From Pseudorasbora parva (Eukaryota; Chordata; Actinopteri; Cypriniformes; Gobionidae): a stretch of 64,000 nucleotides of DNA. The stretch lies in NCBI RefSeq assembly GCF_024679245.1, contig NC_090184.1, forward strand, positions 19,041,644-19,105,643, in the 5' to 3' direction. Position 1 is the first letter of the stretch, and every line of letters begins with the position of its first letter. The notes beneath the pieces are model-generated. The model had not been told where the DNA came from, did not search any database, and worked only from the letters and a program-made list of their open reading frames with translations. Shown piece after piece: positions 25,358-64,000 of the stretch. Both the position numbers and the translations under genes were made by a program.

Positions 25358-27465
25358 AAGTTGATTTATTTTACTAATTACATTCGAGAAGTGAAACTTG
25401 TATATTATATTGATTCATTACAGACTGATGTATTTCAACTGTTTATTTCTTTTAATGTTGATAAATATAACTATCATCTAAGGAAAATCCCAAATTCAGT
25501 ATCTCAGAAAATTAAAATATTGTGAAAAGGTTCAATATTGAAGACACCTGGTGCCACACTCTAATCAGCTAATTAACTCAAAACACCTGAAACGGCCTTT
25601 AAATGGTCTCTCAGTCTAGTTCTGTAGGCTACAAAATCATGGGGTAGACTGCTGACTTGACAGTTGTCCAAAAGACAAACATTGACACCTTGCACAAGGA
25701 GGGCAAGACACAAAAGCTCATTGCAAAAGATGCTGGATGTTCACAGAGTTCTGTGTTCAAGCACATTAATAGAGAAACGAAGGGAAGGAAAAGATGTGGT
25801 AGAAAAAAGTTTGCAAGCAATAGGGATAACTGCACTCTGGAAAGGATTGTGAAACAAACCCCATTCAAAAATGTGGGGGAGATTCACAAAGAGTGGATGC
25901 AGCTGGAGTCAGTGCTTCAAGAAACACTACGCACAGACGTATGTAAGACATGGGTTTCAGCTCTTGCATTCCTTGTGTCAAGCCACTCTTGAACAACAGA
26001 CAGCATCAGAACTGTCTCATGGGCTAAAGACAAAAAAGGACTGCTGAGTGGTTCAAAGTTATGTTCGCTGTTGAAAGTAAATTTTGCATTTCCTTTGGAA
26101 ATCAGGGTCCCAGAGTCTGGAGGAAGTGAGGAGAGGCACACAATCCACGTTGCTTGAGGTCCAGTGTAAAGTTTCCACAGTCAGTCATGGTTTGGGGTTC
26201 CATGTCATCTGCTGGTGTTGGTCCACTGTGTTTTCTGAGGTCCAAGGTCAACGCATCCATATACCAGGAAGTTTTAGAGCACTTCATGCTTCCTGCTGCT
26301 GACCAACTTTATGGAGATGCAGATTTAATTTCCCAACAGGACTTGGCACCTGCACACAGTGCCAAAGCAACCAGTACCTGGTCTAAGGACGATGGTATCC
26401 CAGTTCTTATTTGGCCAGCAAACATGCCTGACCTAGCCTAGAAATCTAGACACACCCTAGCGGCAGCAAATTTAATTTGCCCGCAAGTGTCGTCTAGGAA
26501 CTCTCAATACCATTCTGAGCTGTGTTCCTCAAAATCTGGACGGCCCAATCACATCATGTATAGAGTCGGCGGGCGGGGCCATAATGACGACGGCCGAGTT
26601 GCTCTTGCGTGCTTCTAGTAAACACAGAAACTGGCGAACGGCGGCGGTCTTTCAAATCAGCTCTGACCGCAACTCTGGAAGACTTGGAGTTAAGCTTTTC
26701 TCTGAGAAAAGAACAAAGAACGGCACTGATGTCATTCTTAAAAACGGACGATGTGTTCGTAGTTTAGCCGACCGGATACGGCGAATGTTTCATCAGTCAG
26801 CGAGCTCTGCTTCACCTTCGTTGCTCTGGTTGGTGTAGCGCTATCCTAACGCGTGCAGAGGCAGTTTGAAAGACAATCGTTTATCCCGCCCTTGGATTGA
26901 GCCCTGTCTATGGTGAGTTTCCAGACCAAGCATCTTGATGTGGGTCTGGCTTGTCAGGCTATGCCTGACCTTGACCCCATTAAAAAAAATCTATGGGGTA
27001 TTGTGAAGAGGAAAATGGAATATGTCAGACCCAACAATGCAGAAGAGCTGAAGGCCACTATCAGAGCAACCTGGGCTCTCATAACACCTGAGCAGTGCCA
27101 CAGACTGATCGACTCCACAGCAAGCCACATTGCTGCAGGAATTTAGGCAAAAGGAGTCTCAACTGTGACTGTGTACATGCTCATACTTTTCATATTCATA
27201 CTTTTCAGTTGGCCAAGACTTCTAAAAATCCTTTGTATTGGTCTTAAGTAATATTCTAATTTTCTGAGATAATGAATTTTTTTCCCTTTTTTTTATTTGT
27301 TGATAATTAATTAGAGATTGTCCTTGGTTGTCAGTTATAATGATCAAAATTAAAAGAAATAAACATTTGAATATCAGTCTGTGTGTAATGAATGAATATA
27401 ATATACAAGTTTCACTTTTTGAATGGAATTAGTGAAATAAATCATATTTTTATGACCAGCAAGTT
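25358..27465 (+). mobile_element. Dead Tc1-like element with long inverted repeats
   Basis: Terminal inverted repeats of roughly 100 bp ('agtgaaacttgtatattata' at 25390 and its complement near 27400) bound the element approximately. Fragments of transposase occur in shifted frames. These are a helix-turn-helix (IDTLHKEGKTQKLIAKDAGCS, ~25680), GSMSSAGVGPLCF (~26190), QQDLAPAHSAKATSTW (~26335) and a C-terminal piece after ~26972 (DPIKKNLWGIVKRKMEYV). The catalytic [10 protein letters not shown] stretch is split by another element (26434-26961), and the Glu position now reads Lys. Several frameshifts make it a pseudogene. Outer boundaries are good to about 10 bp. Confidence 0.8.
26434..26961 (+). 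mobile_element. TAGCCT/AGGCTA element inserted in dead Tc1
   Basis: Starts TAGCCTAGAAATCTAGAC and ends GTCTGGCTTGTCAGGCTA. It is flanked by 9-10 bp direct repeats ('atgcctgacc' at 26424-26433, the same after the right end at 26961-26970), which restore the Tc1 reading PDL-D-P when removed. The 528-bp element has no transposase. The target duplication length points to a Mutator-like mechanism rather than hAT (8 bp) or Tc1 (TA). This is inference. Confidence 0.85.
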
Positions 27466-28086
27466 TTTTATGCATAATAAATGATTTAAGCCTACATTTA
27501 ATCTGATAAATCTGTTACCTCAGATGTTTACATAGTCATACAATTGAATATTAAATACATGTTTTTTTTATTAAACATGCATTTTAAACTATTATTTTAT
27601 TTATTTTTTATCTGTTAAACTTGTTAATTCACAAGTTTACATGTTTCTTTTTTATTAAACATTCATTATATATATATATATATATATGATAAACCTGTTA
27701 TCGCAGAAAATTACCTTTAAATTTTAATAAATGTTTTTCCATAACTATATATACAAACTATATTATTTTATTTATATTTATATAATCAAGTTAGCTTATA
27801 ATTAAAATTAATGAATGTGATTTGCATGCTTTTATGTACCAGAATAATATTTAAAGTGTCTAGTGTCCAGAAATGCCTTATGTCCAGGGGGTGGACGTTG
27901 GACAACATGAATTATAATTTAAATTAATGCATCCCACTTACGCATATCGAAGTATCCTTATAAATAAATATCACAAATGGAGCATAATGAGAGAGGGATC
28001 CTTTCCACATGTTTTTGGTCCATAAATTTTTATGTTGTGTTGTGTCACCCACAGGCATCTGATGATGCACACCATACGTTCCACGT

Positions 28087-28088
<2 letters not shown>
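27466..28088. other. AT-rich spacer upstream of cabp1
   Basis: No gene recognised. It contains a short TA run (~27668-27687) and AT-rich sequence leading to the cabp1 5' region. The cabp1 promoter should lie here or just downstream, but I see no convincing TATA box or CpG-rich start. Confidence 0.45.

Positions 28089-28148
<60 letters not shown>
28089..28148. repeat. (CT)n microsatellite upstream of cabp1 exon 1
   Basis: About 58 bp of CT repeat ending 265 bp upstream of the cabp1 initiator ATG. It is probably in the 5' UTR or core promoter, where CT/GA tracts can influence expression. That last point is inference. Confidence 0.9.
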
Positions 28149-28153
<5 letters not shown>

Positions 28154-28413
28154 CTTTTCTTTTTTGGTTTATTTCCTAACCCATCTCCCCTTACCTACGC
28201 GTCCTACCAGAATAGCTCTACCGCCTTACGGAGCAATCAGGTGGCACCAACTCAGAGAAGAGATCTCGACAGCATCATTTCAAGCCCAACATGCCATCGA
28301 GGAGGTGCAGATGTACTCTCAGCACTCTACGCTGGACTATTCAATTTAAACGATAATAATGTGACACCTCAGAGGTCAGCCTTTACCTTCAAGGGCATTT
28401 TACTAAGCTGAGG

Positions 28414-56991
<28,578 letters not shown>

Positions 56992-57963
56992 AAGGGCAGT
57001 GTTCATATGGTGTCTCCAACGGAAGAAAGAGATGCTGTACTGCTTCCTGCTGGTCAAAGCAGACAGAGTATTAGACTACTGCAAGAAAAGCCCTGCTGAG
57101 CCAGTGTAAAGTAGTATAAAAAATGAAAACTGGAGTTTTTAGGAGAAAAAAAATCATGCACACACACACACACAAAAAAGTATACACATATACTGTAGCC
57201 AAGTGTCTCTGCACTTTCAACCATGCAAGACCAAACAAAGTTTTTTAAACGCACATTAGAGTTAATGCTTGATTATGGCAATATTACATTAAGTGGTGTC
57301 CCTGTTGTCCCATATACGTGTCTCTGTGTGATATGTGATGAAAATGCTGTCTGAAAGTTTTCACAGTCACACTGTGTGATGCCTAAAATGTTTTCCTTTT
57401 GTTAGCAGTAACGTATTGGCGTAAATTGACGTCCTGATAATATGTTATATAAGTCAAGCTCATACCTAACTCCAGTTTTGCCTCTATTATTATTTGTCCA
57501 TGTCAAACTATTTGCCTGTTTCTGTTCAAAGTGCATGACTTTAAAACCAATATACACCACTGTGCAAAATCGGATGGAACCAAAATGTGTTGCTGCCTCT
57601 ATAGTTTTATTTTAACACATAACTGAGTGATTTCTAAGTTTAGAAATGTTCGATTCACTATTTTTAGTTGTCATGACATACTTGAGGCAACTAATTTCAA
57701 GAGTTCAAGTTTCACTCAACACAGGCCTATTTGAATCAATGCACAACATCCTTACAAACATTCAATACCTGAAATATGATGAATGTTTTTAAGGATATCG
57801 TGCATTGAAGATTTTTATTTGACTTCAGCCTCTTTATGTCTGTTTGTGTGACCAGTGTCAGAGGCATTTGTAGTCTTGTTATCTGATCGGATTATTGCAT
57901 GCCAAAAAGACCTTCATATGTAATATAGCCTAGTGGTTTTAATACATTGTAACAAAATAAGCA

Positions 57964-57969
57964 AATAAA
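57964..57969 (+). terminator. cabp1: cabp1 poly(A) signal
   Basis: AATAAA within 'gcaaataaactgtg', 973 nt after the stop codon. The intervening ~1 kb has no coding potential and is the probable 3' UTR. Other AATAAA matches occur further on (~58560, ~58628), so longer forms are possible. Confidence 0.5.
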
Positions 57970-57999
57970 CTGTGTCTAGTAATAGCGTATATTTTTCTT

Positions 58000-58980
58000 C
58001 ACATATTTCTGTATAAGCTTCATTACTCTATTAGTTTTTACTGAATTAAAGGTTTGCCTACCTCTTATAAAGAAATGCTATTTTCAAGGAGCAACAATTT
58101 GGCTGCTGTCTGCTCAGCTGTTCTCCAAATCGTTCAGCAACGAGCATCACTTTCCCAGCGGCTGGAACAGACTGTTCGTGTTGTCATGGCAACGGGCTTT
58201 TTCCTCCGGACCAAAACGGGACAGAATTTTTCCTGCTTTTTCATTGTGAATGCAGCATCTAGCGAGAGCTATAAAAAAAGAAGAAAAAAAAGAATGCCAC
58301 CGTGTGGCAAAAATAAAATAAATAAATAAACAGGCAATTGACATCATGATGTTTTGTTTCAACCATGCATGCATCATAAATTTGACCGCAGCTGTAAACA
58401 TGTAGCTAAGAGCTAAGAGAAAGGTTTCTCTGCAAATTGATGCTTGTTTTCAGCCACCGCTTTTCTGGGAATGCATATTTCAAATCAATCACGTTAAGAG
58501 AGTGACTGAAAATAACAGTGGCTCACAAAAAGAAGCCTATTTTGTTGCATTTGTGCGTTTTTAAATAAAATTAATTTATAAAGAAATGTATTGGTGTATT
58601 ATTTTAATTAACTGATCAGCATAAACGAATAAAACACACGTGTTTTCAATAAATATATCGTTTCACAAACCACCACTACAACCAACAATAATACTTATTT
58701 TGAATGTATATTATTGTTGTTTTTTGTTTTTATTATAAAATTAACTAGGCTATATAAATACTGATAACTAATTATAAGTGATTAAAAGATTCATAGTGAT
58801 AACATTGTTTTTATGTTTCTTTATGTTGGTCAATAAAACTTAATTAATTTACCTGCTCTGCCCTCTATCTACCTAATCCCGCCCACCTGTCGCTGCATAT
58901 GCACAATGTACCAATGAACTGAAGCCAGCTAATTTATGCGAGGAAGTGAGTGAAAGTTGATACACTTGATTCGCTGTTTC
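58000..58980. other. Intergenic spacer, cabp1 to mlec
   Basis: No gene recognised. AT-rich with an (AAAT)n-like run (~58313-58331). The open frame at 58054-58329 has no familiar domain. Towards 58860 the sequence becomes GC-richer as the mlec promoter region begins. Confidence 0.5.
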
Positions 58981-58989
58981 TAGACACTT

Positions 58990-59450
58990 CCTTCGATTGT
59001 GATTGGTCAGAGCCTGCCGGACTTGACGAGTCACTAGCAAATCAAGTCGGAGAACCTGTTATTTGGCTCCGTGTGATTGGCTGATCTGTGCAACAATCCC
59101 GCCTCCTCCGGAAACTGACTATCATGTTAGTCTGCCTCTCCTTACTGTTCCATCCCTTCAACCTGCGCTGCTGACTGCACACATACTCACAGTACTGACG
59201 CGGCCCTCCCGGTCAGAAATAGCTGTGATTTCAGGCGCAGAAAGCTCAAAACAACTGTGTTGAGCAGTATATAAGCGTTGAATAACCACGGTGTGATCAT
59301 CTATTAAACGAGAGAGAGCACACGCCGTACACAGGGGTGCAGATGTAAGGGAATAATACCTGCAGACTACAGCTGCCACACTGATGACAGAGCAAGAGGG
59401 AAGTCAGTTAGCCAGCTAACCACCCAGAGCTAAATTCGACTACCAGGCAG
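58990..59450 (+). promoter_or_regulatory. mlec: Candidate mlec promoter and leader exon
   Basis: Two inverted CCAAT boxes (gtgattggtcag near 59000, gtgattggctga near 59074) precede a TATA-like TATATAA at 59268-59274. About 30 bp after it a leader could start and end in the donor gcag|gtaaat (59450/59451). This would splice to the acceptor at 60589-60590, a few bases before the mlec ATG. All of this is motif reading; no transcript evidence is available. Confidence 0.35.
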
Positions 59451-60027
59451 GTAAATGTACGGCGATCTGGACGGCTCAACAACAACGTGCAACCCAAACA
59501 TCTGAACGGAGCCGGCCGTCCACTACAGAGAGTATTTCGCAGACTGCACAGTAAGAGTGACATACATATTGAATGATATGGCTTTGGGCTTTTCACACAT
59601 TTAATTGTTAACCAAGGGCCATTCCTGACCCTGGGTTATCATTAAATAGAATATGTATATATAACTGCCATACTGTTCTTCACCCTAGGTTAGGTATTAA
59701 TCCTGGGGATTTAGGTATTCATGTTTCTTACGGCACATTTGTATAGCCTGGGTTAACCTTCTTATTTCCATATGCATGATGTCTGTAAAGCTGATTGGAC
59801 GCATACAGCTCGAGACGCGCGCGCCCTATCTTAACTGCCGGGCTGTTTATTTGTGTAAAAAAAGCTGCAAATTAAAACACAAATAATGGTCTATTCTTTC
59901 CGTTTGTCGTCAGTATTTTATATTTTTCTCTCAGACGCGGAAACTAACTGTGTGGGGGAAAGTTTCTTCAACTGTACAAGGCTGTATGAATATTTAATGA
60001 GATGAGCTGCGAGGCAGTTTATGATTG

Positions 60028-60268
60028 GACTGCATTTATATAGCGCTTTTATCCAAAGCGCTTTACATTTTTGCCTCACATTCACCCATTCATACACCGA
60101 CGGCGATGTCAGCCATGCAAGGCGACATCCAGCTCGTCGGGAGCAGCTGGGGTTAGGTGTCTTGCTCATGGACACTTCGACACTTGGTCAGGTGGAACCG
60201 GGGATCGAACCACCAACCTTCTGGTTTGTAGACAACCTACATGAACCACTGAGCCACTGCCGCCCCAC
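60028..60268 (-). mobile_element. tRNA-headed SINE with L2-like tail
   Basis: On the minus strand the copy begins 'ggggcggcagtggctcagtg', containing a box A-like 'gtggctcagtgg'. A box B follows (ggttcgatcccc), both spaced as in tRNA. A body follows with 'tgagcaagacacctaacccc', then a tail 'aaagcgctttggataaaagc' and 'gctatataaatgcagtc' resembling L2-group LINE 3' ends. This suggests mobilisation by an L2 enzyme. It sits 330 bp upstream of the mlec start codon. Confidence 0.85.
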
Positions 60269-60594
60269 CATTGATTGGTTGTTTGTTGCTAAACAACGTG
60301 CTGTCACTTATTAGCACATCGTTGTTTTACTCGGTACACATTTGTTACTATAAATTAATCCCGGTTAACCCTGGGTTGAGTGATGTTGACTCCATTTAAA
60401 ATGAACCCAGGATTAAAAATATCCATTCACCCTGCGTTTAACACCGTGTTATTGTCGTTTTAAACTGCAGGGTGAAAAGCACACGTGAGTGTCAGTTCCA
60501 GTTCACCGGCTTTCGACTGACTTCCTTGCATATCGTTGTTCCCTGCTTCTGTTTTTTCTTTATCCTTTCACTTTTCTTCTCGGACTTCTAGGCT

Positions 60595-62302
60595 ATGAGG
60601 AGGGTGACATTGCGCTGTGCTGCCCGGCTCGTATTCGCAGCTTTGTGGCTGTTGGTGGAAGTGTGTCGGGCCGAGAGCGGGGCCCCGAGTCTGGCCGAGC
60701 GAGTCATTTGGGCTGTGAACGCCGGCGGGGACGCGCACACAGACGTGCACGGCATTAATTTCAAAAAAGATCCGCTGGAAGGAAAACTGGGGAAAGGTGA
60801 GTAGCTACTTGAGTACGCATTGCAGAAGAGTGTTATTTTACCTCTTCATTTTTGTCTGCAAAATAATGAGTGGCTATTTTTTGTGGTGGTCTCGAATGAA
60901 GGAATAAGTGTCCATATTCTGTGTAAAAATAGAAGTAATTCTCTGCAGCAGCATTGCAATGTTTTATAAAAGCAGCTTTGCGATGTAACACTATAATACA
61001 TTTTCTCATAATTACATTAAATAGTAATGTAATATAATGCGTGTACTTTATTTACTCACCCTCATGTCATTGTAAACCCTTATGGTTTGCTTTCTTCCAT
61101 CGAACATAAAAGGATACATTGACCAATGATTTCTGTCTCAGTAAACATTCACTTTCATTAGATGGAATAAGATTAAAAGTGAATGGTGACTGAGGCATCT
61201 TTTGTGTTCCTCTGATAAAAAGAAAATCATGTGGATTTGAAAACTTAAGGGCGAGTAAATAATGACCGCATTGAGTGAATTACGAAATATTTAAGGTATT
61301 ACTGTTGCACTGTGTTTGATTTATTACAGTATGATTGTAAGTAGAATGAAGAGAGAGACGATTATTTAGCTCATCTGGTTCATCAGTAGTTTATTAGAGC
61401 AGTTGATCATATCAGGAAGTTTGTCACTTGAAATGTGATGACTGTCACTTCCTGAGTCAGATGAGAAATGCAGTGTGCACATGTCAGGGCCTGTATTGTG
61501 CCCTTTAAAACTCTCTAAAGATTAGTTTTTTCATATTACTGCATCAGTGTAACCAGATAACGACCAGCATTATAAATGTGGTACTTAATTTTCCACTCTG
61601 CTCTTCATTGGCTATTAATAGATATTGGAACAAAATTAGGCTTCTTCATGAAAACCTTAATCTGGTTTGACATTTGCTCAGCATGTTATAAAACCCAAAA
61701 TGGCACGTACAACCACCCAAACTCACCATTCGGTTCTGTTGGAACTCTTTCCCCACCTTCTTCCAGCATCAGACTACGGTCTCCGTCTGCCTATCCTGCG
61801 CTCCAGTCCAGAGGATCAGATTCTCTACCAGACAGAGCGATACAACGAGGATACATTCGGTTATGAAGTACCCATCAGAGAAGAAGGCGACTACATACTG
61901 GTCATGAAATATGCTGAGGTTTACTTTGCTCAGTCTCAACAAAAGGTGTGAATTTTGCTCTCAGCCGTGGTGCACAATCACTCTTGGTAGTCGATATTTG
62001 AACGTGGTAATGTTTAATAATTCATTATACTCGAGGGTATGTATTTCATAGTTTTTCCCTCATCTCTTGCTCTCTTCTCCTTTCTTTTGTTGTCTTTTGA
62101 AACCCCTTTGTTTGCTTTTTCTCAGGTTTTTGATGTGCGTTTAAATGGCCATGTTGTGGTGAAAGATCTGGATATCTTTGACCGTGTGGGTCACAGCACT
62201 GCTCATGATGAAATAGTGCCATTCTCCATAAAAAGAGGAAAACTGAGTGTGCACGGTGAAGTTTCCACATTTAATGGGAAACTCACGGTAGAGTTTGTTA
62301 AG
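60595..62302 (+). CDS. mlec: Malectin, 5' exons (gene runs off window)
   Basis: ER-resident lectin that binds diglucosylated high-mannose N-glycans early in glycoprotein quality control. Three exons are present: 60595-60796, 61767-61945 and 62126-62302 (186 codons; phases 1, 0 and 0). Residues 1-~26 form a signal peptide ([15 protein letters not shown]). The malectin domain starts at [20 protein letters not shown] and continues with [48 protein letters not shown] and [10 protein letters not shown]. The aromatic sugar-contact positions (Tyr of SDYG, Tyr of LYQTERY, Tyr-Phe of VYFAQ) are present. The exons for GYYDNPKVCALY, the acidic stretch and the C-terminal membrane anchor are not in the window. 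Junctions: ag|gtgagt, aag|gtgtga, aag|gtaaga. The ATG is preceded at once by a strong acceptor-like tract (ttcacttttcttctcggacttctag). Confidence 0.95.
61055..61275. repeat. MITE-like repeat in mlec intron 1
   Basis: Starts 'actcaccctcatgtcattgt' and ends 'gggcgagtaaataatgac'; the two edges are imperfect inverted repeats of the 'ctcaccct' type also seen at 16420, 55230 and 62826. Confidence 0.6.
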
Positions 62303-64000
62303 GTAAGAATCATCCTATATTTTCCTATTACCTGTACTGCTCTCAAGAATAAAATGTCCTGTTGGTCAGTGTGAGAGTTTTGAGCCAGTTCATCGATCCT
62401 TTAACTACTTAAACTCCAAGACAATTTTGGGGGATTTCTGCCTGGATTTGGCCTACCCAAATTGAAAAGCTTCCCATACACACATACAGTGGTCTAAATT
62501 CAAAATTTCAGTTTGGGTTGTTTCCACTAAATTCCAGAAAATAGTGGAAAAAAGAAGTTTGTAGTGTGTCATGTTGTATGCAAGATTTACTCAAATGGGT
62601 CTGAAGGGATGACCCGTCTCCCCCATTACTTTGTCTAAAACAAATGCCAAAGTGATGCATATCTCCAGAAAGTAGAGACTCTAAGCTTTTAAATGGTACC
62701 TTATATGACATAGCTCCTTCACGGACATTTAAAATTGAAAGTATATACATGACGATGTCATTCCCGATCTTGTACAGGGTCCACAGAGTTGTTAGTTAAC
62801 CCAAAAATGAAAATTCTTATTAATTACTCACCCTCTTGTTGTTCCAAACCTTTAAGACCTTCATCATCACAATGTTCATCATCTGAATTTTTTGGATATT
62901 TTTGATCAGGGTTTTTCCTACATTTAAATTTTTTTGGCGGCCGCCAAAACAAATTTTTGTCCCTTATTTGATGAATTATTGTGATTTATAAATTGATGTA
63001 GATTACTAATGCATGTGACAGGGCGCACGTTAACTGAGTGACATAGAACGAGCAGAGAGCCCGCACGCGCACTCTCTGTCTTCAAAACGATCACCATCTG
63101 AGCTCTCACTCGCACATATCAATCAAAATCAACAGAACTGATACAATGGTAAAAGGTCGGAAGACTGACTCCATGTTCTGTGTGGCGCGTTTGCACAATA
63201 TGTTCCCTGAATTACTGTTGGATGTGAATTGTGCTCAAAAAACGCACTTCTTTTGACAGACGTTTTGCACACCCAGCTGACATAAACTATACTTTTAAAT
63301 GAACGGAAAAATATCCTTATGATGTGTTTTCTGTGATGACAAATCTTTGGCGTTGTTTTAACGGTCTGGGTTCACATATAACGTGTCCGCTTTTGTCCGA
63401 TCCAGCGAACTAATGACTCATTTGAACTGATTCATTTGAATGAACTGATCTGTCCAACACTGAACTCACGAATCAGTGTGTAATCATTTACTCACAACAC
63501 CTCTGACATGAGAATGCAAGTGTGCTTAACCCATTAAACAAGAGGTGTTAGTAAGAATTAGTTTTATTAATCCATGGTATTTTCATGTAATTATTTTGAG
63601 CATTTATATTGATAATGTGTAGTAAATTACAAAATATATATATATATATTTTTTGACTGGAATAAGGTGAAACCAGAACAACGCAAGTTGTTGATAGACA
63701 ATAGTTTTATTAAATTGTATATGGTAGAGTATTAGACTATTTATTACATTTTAATGCTACTTTTTAATGATTGTTGCCAAAATAATTAATCGTTAAACCA
63801 TGCAAACTGTGTAAAAACGAGGAACTAAAGAAACAAACATCAAGACATCATACATAATGAGATATCAAAATTAGATGAGTTCAGCATCTAATTCAGCAAA
63901 ATGAAAAAAAATGCATTTATTTTAAATTTATTGTCAGTATTGGGCTCACAGATCACATGGGTAGGTACTTTTACTGCTGGTGTGTGTGTGCGCATGTGTG
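62303..64000 (+). other. mlec: mlec intron 3, to window edge
   Basis: After the donor gtaaga at 62303 no further malectin exon is found. A MITE fragment lies at ~62790-62870 ('gttagttaacccaaaaatga'). A repeat starting with the palindrome tttggcggccgccaaa (62931-62946) and a CpG-bearing stretch lies at ~62925-63130. The rest is AT-rich with a short TA run (~63634-63649). Confidence 0.6.

Overview
The window looks like a teleost fish genome, most probably a cyprinid. It is AT-rich, intron-rich and packed with DNA transposons (Tc1/mariner, hAT, PIF/Harbinger-like, TTAA-target elements), an L2-type LINE, a tRNA-headed SINE and long (TA)n and (CT)n microsatellites. Assignment to cyprinids rests on this repeat profile and on vertebrate gene content, not on a database match.

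Three protein-coding genes are supported, all on the + strand. (1) asphd2, an aspartate beta-hydroxylase domain protein, is complete at 7272-13390 in three coding exons (372 aa). Candidate 5' UTR exons lie upstream and a poly(A) signal at 14474. (2) cabp1, the neuronal EF-hand calcium sensor, is complete. A caldendrin-type first coding exon (28414-29100) carries a fish-type polyhistidine tract. A ~23 kb transposon-filled intron follows, then six exons (52156-56991) encoding four EF hands (381 aa in all). A candidate alternative first exon lies at 51965-52060. (3) mlec (malectin, an ER glucose-binding lectin) runs off the right edge; its first three coding exons are at 60595-62302. CABP1 and MLEC are also neighbours on human 12q24.31, which supports both calls.

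Layout: 1-6 kb is repeat-derived spacer (Harbinger-like element 2924-3716). 6-14.5 kb is asphd2, with a TAGCCT-ended element and a dead Tc1 in its last intron. 15.3-28 kb is a transposon pile: a hAT element, an L2 reverse transcriptase split by a 4.2 kb foldback element with an 8-bp target duplication, an intact DD37E Tc1-like transposon, and a dead Tc1 with another element inserted in its catalytic region. 28.4-57 kb is cabp1, whose first intron holds nested hAT, TTAA-type, Tc1 and minisatellite-bearing elements. 58.8-64 kb is the mlec promoter region and gene.

The most unusual features are five. First, the 4.2 kb foldback element. Second, a family of elements with TAGCCT...AGGCTA ends and 9-10 bp target duplications (five copies). 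Third, a palindromic element carrying a 42-bp minisatellite. Fourth, a Tc1-like transposon with an uninterrupted transposase and doubled inverted repeats. Fifth, the candidate alternative cabp1 first exon. No operon-like or microbial system is present. Splice sites and protein identities come from reading the sequence and remembered family features; no alignment was run.
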